DNA of 64,000 nt, from NCBI RefSeq assembly GCF_000812665.2, contig NZ_CP014327.1, forward strand, positions 1,703,501 through 1,767,500. Direction: 5' to 3'. Below are positions 9,511-16,986 of the stretch, piece by piece; position 1 is the stretch's first letter, and each line of letters starts with the position of its first letter. Both the position numbers and the translations under genes were made by a program. Under the pieces are notes generated by a model. The model searched no databases and was not told the DNA's origin. It was given only the letters and a program-made list of their open reading frames with translations. This DNA is from Falsihalocynthiibacter arcticus (GTDB lineage Bacteria; Pseudomonadota; Alphaproteobacteria; Rhodobacterales; Rhodobacteraceae).

Positions 9511-10512
9511 ATGATTCCCACACCATATCTTCTCTTCCTCGGCGATGCGCCGGACCAACTCGCCACAAAAGTTGCCCAAGGCATAAAAGATTGGCGTCCC
9601 GATCACGCCATCGGCCAACTGCGCCTACCAACCTGTAAAGCAGACTTGGGTCTGACGGATATGACATTGGCCGAGGCAAAAGCCGCTGGTGCCAAAACTT
9701 TGGTTATTGGTGTGGCCAATCGTGGCGGAGTTATTTCCCCCGCATGGAAAGAAATTCTAATTGCCGCTATTGAGGCGGGCTTTGATATTGCGAGTGGTTT
9801 GCACAACTTGTTGCGCCATGAGGCCGATTTGGTGGCCTGCTCTATGGCGCATGGAACAAGTCTGCACGACGTGCGCGTTCCAGGAATCGACTACCCGATT
9901 GCAAATGGGGTCAAACGGACGGGCAAACGTGTGCTCGCTGTGGGGACCGATTGCTCGGTTGGAAAAATGTACACAGGTCTTGCGATTGATGCAGAAATGC
10001 AAAAACGCGGGATGAAATCGACATTTCGCGCCACGGGCCAAACCGGTATCTTGATCACGGGACAAGGTATTCCGCTCGACGCCGTTATTGCCGATTTCAT
10101 GGCGGGGGCGGTTGAATATGTTTCCCCTGACAATGATCCAGACCATTGGGATGTGATTGAGGGGCAGGGCAGTCTGTTCCACGCCTCTTACTCCGGTGTC
10201 ACAATGGCGCTTATTCATGGCGGCCAGCCCGATGCGATTATCCTTGCACATGAGCCCACCCGTAAACATATGCGCGGCCTTCCAAGCTATACTTTACCAA
10301 CGTTGGAAGCCTTGCGCGATATGTGCCTACCGATTGCGCAAGTGGTCAACCCCGCTTGCAAAATTGTGGGTATTTCGGTGAACACAGCCAGCATGTCTGA
10401 GGACGAAGCGCGGGCCTATCTGTCTGAACTTGAGGCACGTATGGGCATGCCCGCGGTCGACCCGTTCCGCGACAATGCAGAACGGCTGGTCGATGCGCTT
10501 GAAGCTCTATAG
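9511..10512 (+). CDS. dgcN: D-glutamate N-acetyltransferase, DUF1611 family
   Basis: DUF1611 protein, 333 aa. Members have been characterised in marine bacteria as DgcN, which acetylates D-glutamate to N-acetyl-D-glutamate, paired with DgcA. A P-loop-like GTDCSVGKMYTGLA sits around residues 148-161 in the C-terminal domain, followed by RATGQTGILITGQGIP and the HEPTRKHMRG segment. The start ATG at 9511 has GGAG about 11 bases upstream. Nine bases separate it from dgcA, so this is the first gene of an operon dgcN-dgcA-dat. The function is assigned from family knowledge plus this context. Confidence 0.85.
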   Translation: MIPTPYLLFLGDAPDQLATKVAQGIKDWRPDHAIGQLRLPTCKADLGLTDMTLAEAKAAGAKTLVIGVANRGGVISPAWKEILIAAIEAGFDIASGLHNLLRHEADLVACSMAHGTSLHDVRVPGIDYPIANGVKRTGKRVLAVGTDCSVGKMYTGLAIDAEMQKRGMKSTFRATGQTGILITGQGIPLDAVIADFMAGAVEYVSPDNDPDHWDVIEGQGSLFHASYSGVTMALIHGGQPDAIILAHEPTRKHMRGLPSYTLPTLEALRDMCLPIAQVVNPACKIVGISVNTASMSEDEARAYLSELEARMGMPAVDPFRDNAERLVDALEAL

Positions 10513-10521
10513 GTTGCAAAT

Positions 10522-11487
10522 ATGAAAATCACCGTTTCCCCCGATACCTTTGCCTTGGCCGAAGTTTTTACCATTTCGCGCGGCAGTCGCACTCATGCGC
10601 ATGTTTTGACCGTGCGCATTCAGGATGGCGAGCACCAAGGTTGGGGGGAATGCGTGCCCTATGCGCGGTATGGGGAGACGTTGGAAAACGTCACGGCCCT
10701 GATTGAAGGGTTGAAGACTCCCGTTGATCGCAACAGCTTGCAAGAGATGTTGCCCGCAGGCGCGGCGCGAAATGCAGTTGATTGCGCGCTCTGGGACTTG
10801 GACGCAAAACGCTCGGGGAAACGGGCATGGGAACTGGCTGGTCTGGACGCATCAAAACCCGAAATTACGGCTTTTACCCTGTCGCTCGCCAGCCCCGAAG
10901 AGATGAAATTGTCGGCGGCGAAACACGCTTTTCGCCCGCTTTTGAAAATTAAACTGGGGACGCCAGATGATATGGTGCGCCTTGAGGCCGTACGGGCTGG
11001 AGCGCCGAAGTCGCGGATTATCGTTGACGCAAATGAAGGGTGGAGCGCCGAAGTTTACAGCGAGCTTGCCCCCCATTTGATCCGTTTGGGCGTTGAGTTG
11101 GTTGAACAGCCAATGCCCGCTGGAGAGGACGATATGTTGGCCGAAATTGCACGCCCTTTACCCGTCTGTGCCGACGAAAGCGCACATGATTGTGCGAGCC
11201 TTGTGCATCTAAAGGGCAAGTACGATGTGGTGAATATCAAACTCGATAAAACCGGTGGTCTGACCGAGGCCCTAAAGCTTAAGCAACAAGCGATTGCAGA
11301 GGGTTACCGCGTTATGGTTGGCTGTATGGTCGGGAGTAGTTTGGCAATGGCCCCTGCAGTTCTTGTGGCTCAAGGCGCGATGATAACAGACCTTGACGGG
11401 CCGCTTTTGTTATCGCAAGACCGTGAGAACGCATTATTTTATGACGACTCAGGCGTGCATCCGTCAACGGCGGCACTCTGGGGATAA
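10522..11487 (+). CDS. dgcA: N-acetyl-D-glutamate racemase / dipeptide-epimerase-type enolase
   Basis: Mandelate-racemase/enolase superfamily protein, 321 aa. The catalytic lysine of the KxK type lies in LLKIKLG (about residue 142). Metal ligands are in IIVDANEGW (Asp), ELVEQPMP (Glu) and VCADESAHD (Asp), and the second catalytic lysine is in VVNIKLDKTGG. Such proteins are usually annotated as L-Ala-D/L-Glu epimerase. Directly behind dgcN the better reading is DgcA, which turns N-acetyl-D-Glu into N-acetyl-L-Glu. The specificity inference rests on gene pairing; the fold call is certain. Confidence 0.85.
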   Translation: MKITVSPDTFALAEVFTISRGSRTHAHVLTVRIQDGEHQGWGECVPYARYGETLENVTALIEGLKTPVDRNSLQEMLPAGAARNAVDCALWDLDAKRSGKRAWELAGLDASKPEITAFTLSLASPEEMKLSAAKHAFRPLLKIKLGTPDDMVRLEAVRAGAPKSRIIVDANEGWSAEVYSELAPHLIRLGVELVEQPMPAGEDDMLAEIARPLPVCADESAHDCASLVHLKGKYDVVNIKLDKTGGLTEALKLKQQAIAEGYRVMVGCMVGSSLAMAPAVLVAQGAMITDLDGPLLLSQDRENALFYDDSGVHPSTAALWG

Positions 11488-11497
11488 GGAGAGAACC

Positions 11498-12361
11498 ATG
11501 AGCCGCACTGTCTATGTAAATGGCGAATATTTGCCAGAAGCTGACGCCAAAATCTCAATTTTCGACCGTGGTTTTTTGATGGCCGATGGCGTTTACGAAG
11601 TGACAAGTGTTTTAGACGGTAAACTGCTTGATTTCGCGGGCCATTCCAAACGTCTCGCGCGCTCCCTTGGGGAACTCGATATGGCCCTGCCGATCGAGAT
11701 GGATGACCTCCTTGAGGTGCACCGCGAATTGGTGCGTTTGAATGATATCAATGAGGGTATGATCTATTTGCAGGTCACACGCGGCGCGCCGAGCGACCGT
11801 GATTTTGCCTTCCCAGATCCCGACGAGACCCCTTCGACGATTGTGTTGTTTACCCAGAACAAGCCCGGTCTTGCCGACACTCCTGTAGCGAAAAAAGGCA
11901 TCAAGGTTATCTCGATTGAGGATATCCGCTGGGGACGCCGTGACATCAAAACGATCCAGCTTCTCTATCCCTCAATGGGCAAGATGATGGCCAAAAAAGC
12001 TGGCGTTGATGATGCGTGGATGGTTGAGGATGGCATGGTTACCGAGGGCACCTCCAACAACGCCTATATCGTAAAAAACGGCAAGATCATCACGCGCCAC
12101 CTTGGCACTGAAATCCTCGCAGGGATTACCCGCAACGCCGTTTTGCGGTTTGCCGAAGAGGCGCAAATGACCGTTGAAGAACGCAGCTTTACCATTGCTG
12201 AAGCCCAAGATGCCGACGAAGCTTTCGTGACTTCGGCGAGTACATTTGTTATGCCAGTTGTCGAGATTGACGGCGCTCAAGTCGGTGCAGGTGTGCCGGG
12301 TCCGGTTGCTGTGCGGCTGCGCGAAATCTATCTTGAAGAAAGTCGTAAAGCCGCGATTTAA
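11498..12361 (+). CDS. dat: D-amino acid aminotransferase
   Basis: PLP fold-type IV transaminase, 287 aa. The N-terminal VNGEYLPEADAKISIFDRGF and the PLP lysine in WGRRDIKTIQLL (about residue 151) are characteristic, as are EGTSNNAYIV and GITRNAVL. D-amino acid transaminases move the amino group of D-Ala to 2-oxoglutarate, giving D-Glu and pyruvate, which would feed DgcN/DgcA. A branched-chain transaminase is the main alternative, since both share this fold. Start at ATG 11498, with AAGGAGAG about 6 bases upstream. It follows dgcA by ten bases. Confidence 0.85.
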   Translation: MSRTVYVNGEYLPEADAKISIFDRGFLMADGVYEVTSVLDGKLLDFAGHSKRLARSLGELDMALPIEMDDLLEVHRELVRLNDINEGMIYLQVTRGAPSDRDFAFPDPDETPSTIVLFTQNKPGLADTPVAKKGIKVISIEDIRWGRRDIKTIQLLYPSMGKMMAKKAGVDDAWMVEDGMVTEGTSNNAYIVKNGKIITRHLGTEILAGITRNAVLRFAEEAQMTVEERSFTIAEAQDADEAFVTSASTFVMPVVEIDGAQVGAGVPGPVAVRLREIYLEESRKAAI

Positions 12362-12366
12362 ATCAA

Positions 12367-12400
12367 TAGAATCCAGCCTGAACCCTCACGCTGGCTTTCT
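12367..12400. terminator. Candidate bidirectional terminator
   Basis: Stem CCAGC (12373-12377) with GCTGG (12390-12394), with further GAA/TTC pairing outside it, lies between the convergent dat and DUF1244 genes and is followed by TTTCTATTTC. The stem is short, so confidence is moderate. Confidence 0.45.
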
Positions 12401-12731
12401 ATTTCTTCGCTACATTCTCATCAAATGCTTGTTTGAACGCGGCCTGTTTCTGTTGGGTCGCGTCGGTTTGATGATTGGCTTTCCATTCATCCATCGTCAT
12501 TCCGTAATATGCCTCGCGAGCCTCGTCTTTGCTCATCTCAATGCCACGTTCATTGGCGGCCTCTTGAACCCAGCGCGATAGGCAGTTGCGGCAAAATCCC
12601 GCCAAATTCATCATGTCGATATTTTGCGCGTCGGTTCTTTGTTCCATAAGATGTGTGCGCAGAGTTCGAAAGGCGGCGGCTTCTAGCTCGAGTTGCGTTT
12701 GCGCGTCGATGTCTGGGCGATTGAAATTCAT
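12399..12731 (-). CDS. DUF1244 family protein
   Basis: Small protein of 110 aa with the DUF1244 core: AAAFRTLRTHLMEQRTDAQN, then GFCRNCLSRW with a CxxC pair (residues about 52-55), then a C-terminal helical tail GMTMDEWKANHQ. The family is widespread in proteobacteria and has no established function; the CxxC could bind metal. The start is set at ATG 12729-12731, where the conserved text begins. It is divergent from pyk. Confidence 0.85.
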   Translation of the reverse strand: MNFNRPDIDAQTQLELEAAAFRTLRTHLMEQRTDAQNIDMMNLAGFCRNCLSRWVQEAANERGIEMSKDEAREAYYGMTMDEWKANHQTDATQQKQAAFKQAFDENVAKK

Positions 12732-12942
12732 AGGGCACCTATAGTAAAAAATACGGGAACGAAGCCAAATATTAACCGCCTCGAAAGAAAGCGCAACGAC
12801 ACTCACTGTCACAGATGGGTTACAAAAGGCATTTAAAGTGGTCGTGCAGATGGATGTATGGCCCGTTGTGTTTTGAAATAAAATGGGGCATATAACGGGC
12901 GGCCCACCGAAATTATTTTTTAACACGAGGAATCGACGCCGA

Positions 12943-14391
12943 ATGACACGCGCTCGCAATGTAAAAATCGTGGCCACTTTGGGCCCCGCATCGAATGACT
13001 ATAAAATGATACGTGCTTTGTTTGAAGCCGGGGCTGACGTATTTCGCTTGAACATGAGCCATGGCGACCACGAAGAAATTCGTAAGCGCCACGAGATCAT
13101 TCGTCAAATCGAAGAAGATACTGGCAAACCGATTGCGATTTTGGCTGACCTTCAGGGGCCGAAACTGCGCTGTGGCGTTTTTGCAAACGATGGTGGCGAA
13201 GAATTGGCCGTAGGCGCTAAGTTCCGCTTCGATCTTTCGGATGCCGCCGGAACCATAGAGCGCGTTCAACTGCCGCACAAAGAGATTTTCCAAGCGCTTG
13301 AAGTGGGCTCGACCCTTCTAGTAAACGACGGCAAAATCCGCGTGCGGGTTGAAGCGCGCGGCGAAGATTTCGCCGATTGTGTGGTCGAAGTTGGTGGTAC
13401 GATCAGCAACCGCAAGGGTGTGAACGTCCCCGACGTGCTTCTCCCATTGGCGGCCTTGTCTGAAAAAGACCGCCGCGATTTGGAATTTGTCTGTGAATTG
13501 GGTGTGGATTGGTTGGCTCTGTCCTTTGTACAGCGCCCCGAAGACGTCTTTGAAGCGCGTGAATTGGCCAAGGGCCGTGCGGCTATTCTGTCAAAAATCG
13601 AGAAACCAGCAGCGGTTACCGCGTTTGACAGCATTCTTGCTGTGTCTGACGGGATTATGGTCGCCCGTGGCGATCTGGGTGTTGAATTGCCCGTTCAAAA
13701 CGTTCCGCCAATTCAGAAACGCTTGATTCGCAAATGCCGCAATGCCGCGAAACCCGTGATCGTTGCCACTCAGATGCTCGAAAGCATGATCGAAAGCCCC
13801 GTGCCAACGCGCGCCGAGGTTTCCGATGTTGCGACCGCGATTTATGAAGGTGCCGACGCTATTATGTTGTCCGCTGAATCTGCGGCTGGGGATTTCCCAA
13901 TCGAAGCGGTGACAACCATGAACAACGTGGCTGTTGAGGTCGAAAGCGACGCGACATACCGCGAAGTGATTGAAGCAAGCCGCAAATTCAAAGGCGTCTC
14001 TATCGCTGATGGTATCGTTGCTGCGGCCCGCGAGATTGCGGAAACGGCCGACATCAAAGCGATTTGTTGCTTCACGCAATCTGGGAATACGGCCCTGTTG
14101 GTGGCGCGTGAACGTCCACGTGTTCCAATCATTGCTTTGTCTCCAGTTAAGGAGACCTTGCGTCGTCTTTGCTTGAGCTGGGGCATGAATTGCTTCAACT
14201 CTGACAACGTTGATCGCTTCAAAATGGCCGTGATCGCAGCGGCTCGGGCTGCGCGTGCTTCTGGTCTCGCAACTGAGAACGATTCGATCGTGGTGACAGC
14301 GGGTGTTCCGTTCAATGTGCGTGGTACGACCAATATTCTACGCGTCGCACCTTGTGATGAACGGTTGATTTTGAACATCGATCCTGAATAG
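12943..14391 (+). CDS. pyk: Pyruvate kinase
   Basis: Converts phosphoenolpyruvate and ADP to pyruvate and ATP in the last step of lower glycolysis. Motifs: KIVATLGPAS near the N terminus, ADLQGPKLR, the catalytic-lysine region ILSKIEKPAAV, the metal and ADP site MVARGDLGVELP, ATQMLESMIESP, and a C-terminal regulatory domain. The start at ATG 12943 gives 482 aa, the normal length for the family. GAGG lies 12 bases upstream. The stop codon touches a perfect hairpin. Confidence 0.95.
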   Translation: MTRARNVKIVATLGPASNDYKMIRALFEAGADVFRLNMSHGDHEEIRKRHEIIRQIEEDTGKPIAILADLQGPKLRCGVFANDGGEELAVGAKFRFDLSDAAGTIERVQLPHKEIFQALEVGSTLLVNDGKIRVRVEARGEDFADCVVEVGGTISNRKGVNVPDVLLPLAALSEKDRRDLEFVCELGVDWLALSFVQRPEDVFEARELAKGRAAILSKIEKPAAVTAFDSILAVSDGIMVARGDLGVELPVQNVPPIQKRLIRKCRNAAKPVIVATQMLESMIESPVPTRAEVSDVATAIYEGADAIMLSAESAAGDFPIEAVTTMNNVAVEVESDATYREVIEASRKFKGVSIADGIVAAAREIAETADIKAICCFTQSGNTALLVARERPRVPIIALSPVKETLRRLCLSWGMNCFNSDNVDRFKMAVIAAARAARASGLATENDSIVVTAGVPFNVRGTTNILRVAPCDERLILNIDPE

Positions 14392-14410
14392 ACTACTCTA
14401 AAGAGTAGTC
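14391..14410 (+). terminator. Hairpin at the 3' end of pyk
   Basis: GACTACTCT (14391-14399) and AGAGTAGTC (14402-14410) are perfect complements with almost no loop, starting on the last base of the pyk stop codon and followed by TTTGG. It may attenuate readthrough or stabilise the mRNA 3' end before the small downstream gene. The missing T-run makes a full terminator uncertain. Confidence 0.45.
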
Positions 14411-14423
14411 TTTGGAGGGGTCT

Positions 14424-14645
14424 ATGGATCCAGATCTTTTTCTAGTCATCGGTCTTTTGATCGGCGGATTTACCATTCCGCCGATCTTAGGTGCCATATT
14501 TGATGGGCGCCCCCCTCGGACACCCGCAGTTTTGGTCGTGATCGCGGGCGGGATGATTGCCTTCGCGGTCATTCAAAAGCCCGGAGGGTATGTCATCCAA
14601 GACATCCCCGGAGTCTTCTCCCACGTCATCGGAAAATACCTGTAA
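14424..14645 (+). CDS. Small two-helix membrane protein
   Basis: 73 aa with two hydrophobic segments: LFLVIGLLIGGFTIPPILGA (from about residue 5) and VLVVIAGGMIAFAVI (from about residue 38). ATG 14424 is preceded by GGAGGGG, a strong ribosome binding site. I do not recognise a named family, though small proteins of this type commonly sit after pyk in Rhodobacterales, by recollection only. Probably co-transcribed with pyk through the hairpin. Confidence 0.7.
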   Translation: MDPDLFLVIGLLIGGFTIPPILGAIFDGRPPRTPAVLVVIAGGMIAFAVIQKPGGYVIQDIPGVFSHVIGKYL

Positions 14646-14764
14646 CACGTGTTTTGGGCTTGCCCCTCTGGGGAATGCGTCCTATACGACGCGCTCTTAC
14701 TGCGTGACCGGCCGAAAGTGGCATGCCGAGTCGCGTTTACACCGAATTCAAATAGGAGACGGAA

Positions 14765-14965
14765 ATGCCCAAGATGAAGACAAAGTCGAGCTGCAAAAAG
14801 CGGTTCAAAGTTACGGCCAATGGCCTTGTAGTTGGAGGTCAAGCTGGCAAACGCCACGGCATGATCAAACGTTCCAACAAATTCCTGCGCAATGCGCGCG
14901 GTACCACAGTTTTGTCGGCTCCTGATGCGAAAATCATCAAGACGATGATGCCGTACGCTCGTTAA
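14765..14965 (+). CDS. rpmI: 50S ribosomal protein L35
   Basis: 66 aa basic protein with the L35 signature [17 protein letters not shown] and the [17 protein letters not shown] stretch. Ribosome binding site AGGAG just upstream. Twelve bases separate it from rplT. infC, which often precedes rpmI in bacteria, is not in this position. Confidence 0.96.
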   Translation: MPKMKTKSSCKKRFKVTANGLVVGGQAGKRHGMIKRSNKFLRNARGTTVLSAPDAKIIKTMMPYAR

Positions 14966-14977
14966 GGAGAATCTGAT

Positions 14978-15340
14978 ATGCCCCGCGTAACATCTGGTAA
15001 GGTAACTCACCGTCGCCACAAAAAAGTCGTCGACGCCGCTAAAGGTTTTTACGGCCGTCGTAAAAATCTTTTCAAAACAGCCACACAGGCCGTCGACAAA
15101 GCAAACCAATACGCCACACGTGACCGTAAAGTCCGTAAGCGTAACTTCCGTGCGCTTTGGATCCAACGGATCAACGCTGCCGTGCGTGCTCACGACGAAA
15201 CACTAACATATTCGCGCTTCATCAATGGCCTTTCGTTGGCTGGCATCGAAGTGGACCGCAAGGTTCTCGCCGATCTCGCCGTACACGAGCCAGAAGCGTT
15301 TACAGCGATCGTTGAAAAAGCCCAAGCCGCTCTGGCTTAA
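14978..15340 (+). CDS. rplT: 50S ribosomal protein L20
   Basis: 120 aa early-assembly ribosomal protein that binds 23S r[21 protein letters not shown], then [31 protein letters not shown] and the [18 protein letters not shown] tail are diagnostic. Co-transcribed with rpmI and followed by a hairpin terminator. Confidence 0.97.
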   Translation: MPRVTSGKVTHRRHKKVVDAAKGFYGRRKNLFKTATQAVDKANQYATRDRKVRKRNFRALWIQRINAAVRAHDETLTYSRFINGLSLAGIEVDRKVLADLAVHEPEAFTAIVEKAQAALA

Positions 15341-15383
15341 GGCGTAACGCTCGCGAAGACTTCTTGAACCGAGAAGAAAATTT

Positions 15384-15424
15384 GAAGCCGCGGGCCTGTG
15401 ATGGGTCGGCGGCTTCTTGCGTTT
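15384..15424 (+). terminator. Rho-independent terminator after rplT
   Basis: GAAGCCGC (15384-15391) pairs with GCGGCTTC (15409-15416), an 8 bp perfect stem with a 17-base loop, followed by TTGCGTTT. It lies between rplT and pheS. Confidence 0.65.
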
Positions 15425-15470
15425 AACCCCCGATGTGATAGCACGGCGGGGGACAGAATAGGGGTCAGGC

Positions 15471-16544
15471 ATGGACGATCTTCGGCAGAAATTTCTTGAG
15501 GCAATCTCCTCGGCAACCAATGAGGCAACCCTCGAAGACTTGCGGGTCTCTGCGGTGGGCAAAAAGGGCGAAATCAGCCTGAAAATGCGCGAATTGGGTA
15601 AAATGACACCCGAGGAACGCCAAACAGCTGGCCCCGCGCTCAATGCTCTCAAGGACGAGGTAAATTCGGCACTGGCCGCCAAGAAAGAAGCCTTGGGCGA
15701 CGCCGCACTTGATGCGCGCTTGAAGGGCGAGTGGCTCGACGTGACGTTGCCCGCGCGTGGGCGTCCCGCAGGCACAATCCACCCTGTCTCGCAGGTCACA
15801 GAAGAAGTGATCGCGATCTTTGCGGACATGGGGTTTGCCGTGGCCGAAGGCCCGCAGATCGAGAATGATTTTTATAATTTCGATGCCCTCAATATTCCGC
15901 CGCACCACCCCGCGCGGCAGGAATTTGATACGTTTTATATGCACCGCGATGCCGATGACGAGCGCGCGCCTCACGTGCTGCGCACGCATACAAGCCCCGT
16001 TCAAATCCGCGAGATGGAAAAAACCGGTGCGCCGATTCGCGTGATTGCGCCAGGTCGCGTGTATCGTTCGGATTATGACCAAACCCACACGCCGATGTTC
16101 CACCAGATCGAAGGCATGGCCATTGGCAAAGATATTTCTATGGCCAATCTGAAATGGGTCCTCGAGGAATTCTTCGCGGCCTTCTTTGAAATTGACGGAA
16201 TCAAAACCCGTTTCCGCGCCAGCCATTTTCCCTTCACGGAACCCTCCGCAGAGGTCGATATCCAGTGCAGCTGGGTTGACGGGCAATTGCGCATCGGCGA
16301 AGGCGACGGTTGGATGGAAGTGCTAGGTTCTGGCATGATGCACCCTAAAGTTTTGGCCGCAGGCGGCGTCGACCCCGAGAAATATCAGGGGTTTGCCTTT
16401 GGTATGGGGATCGACCGCATTGCGATGCTGAAATACGGCATCCCAGATTTGCGCGCCTTCTTTGATAGCGACCTGCGCTGGTTGCGCCACTATGGTTTCA
16501 GCGCGCTAGACATGCCGTCACTGGCGGGAGGTTTGAGCAAATGA
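15471..16544 (+). CDS. pheS: Phenylalanyl-tRNA synthetase alpha subunit
   Basis: Catalytic class II subunit of the alpha2-beta2 enzyme that charges tRNA-Phe. N-terminal coiled-coil region (residues 1-95), then the class II core: [22 protein letters not shown]-type motif 1/2 segment, [20 protein letters not shown] (motif 2), and the motif 3 [19 protein letters not shown]. 357 aa is standard. The stop overlaps the next start (ATGA). Confidence 0.96.
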   Translation: MDDLRQKFLEAISSATNEATLEDLRVSAVGKKGEISLKMRELGKMTPEERQTAGPALNALKDEVNSALAAKKEALGDAALDARLKGEWLDVTLPARGRPAGTIHPVSQVTEEVIAIFADMGFAVAEGPQIENDFYNFDALNIPPHHPARQEFDTFYMHRDADDERAPHVLRTHTSPVQIREMEKTGAPIRVIAPGRVYRSDYDQTHTPMFHQIEGMAIGKDISMANLKWVLEEFFAAFFEIDGIKTRFRASHFPFTEPSAEVDIQCSWVDGQLRIGEGDGWMEVLGSGMMHPKVLAAGGVDPEKYQGFAFGMGIDRIAMLKYGIPDLRAFFDSDLRWLRHYGFSALDMPSLAGGLSK

Positions 16545-16984
16545 ACGATCACACTGAGAACCTAAACGACACATATCCTGGTGCAGGCACCTATTGTTTT
16601 GGCGAGAGTAAAGCCGACAGCGAGGCGCAACTAACGCTGGTGCGTGCGGGGACCAAACGTCTGGATTGCGCGGCTTTGGCGGAATTTGGCGGCGACAAAG
16701 ACGCGCTCCCTAAAGTGGGCCGTTGCGATATCGCGACCGAATGGAATGGCGCACCAGCCCTCGTCACCAAGACCACAAAGGTCGAGCAGCACCGCTTTTG
16801 CGATGTGACGTGGGAGTTGGCGATGGACGAGGGCATGGGCAATAGCCTTGCCGATTGGAAAGCCTATCGTTCCGCATATTTTGGCCGCAACGGCGGTTTT
16901 GACCCTGAAATGATGTTGGTGTTCGAACGCTTTGACGTCGTTGAAGATTTGGCAGGGCGTGGGATCACGCCAACAAAGGATTAA
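16541..16984 (+). CDS. ASCH-domain protein
   Basis: 147 aa. [55 protein letters not shown] and [13 protein letters not shown] align with the ASCH domain plan, a beta-barrel related to PUA that is proposed to bind RNA; some members hydrolyse N4-acetylcytidine. The start overlaps the pheS stop by four bases, and pheT begins two bases after its stop. It is therefore embedded in the pheST operon and translationally coupled to pheS. Substrate unknown. Confidence 0.75.
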   Translation: MNDHTENLNDTYPGAGTYCFGESKADSEAQLTLVRAGTKRLDCAALAEFGGDKDALPKVGRCDIATEWNGAPALVTKTTKVEQHRFCDVTWELAMDEGMGNSLADWKAYRSAYFGRNGGFDPEMMLVFERFDVVEDLAGRGITPTKD

Positions 16985-16986
16985 TC

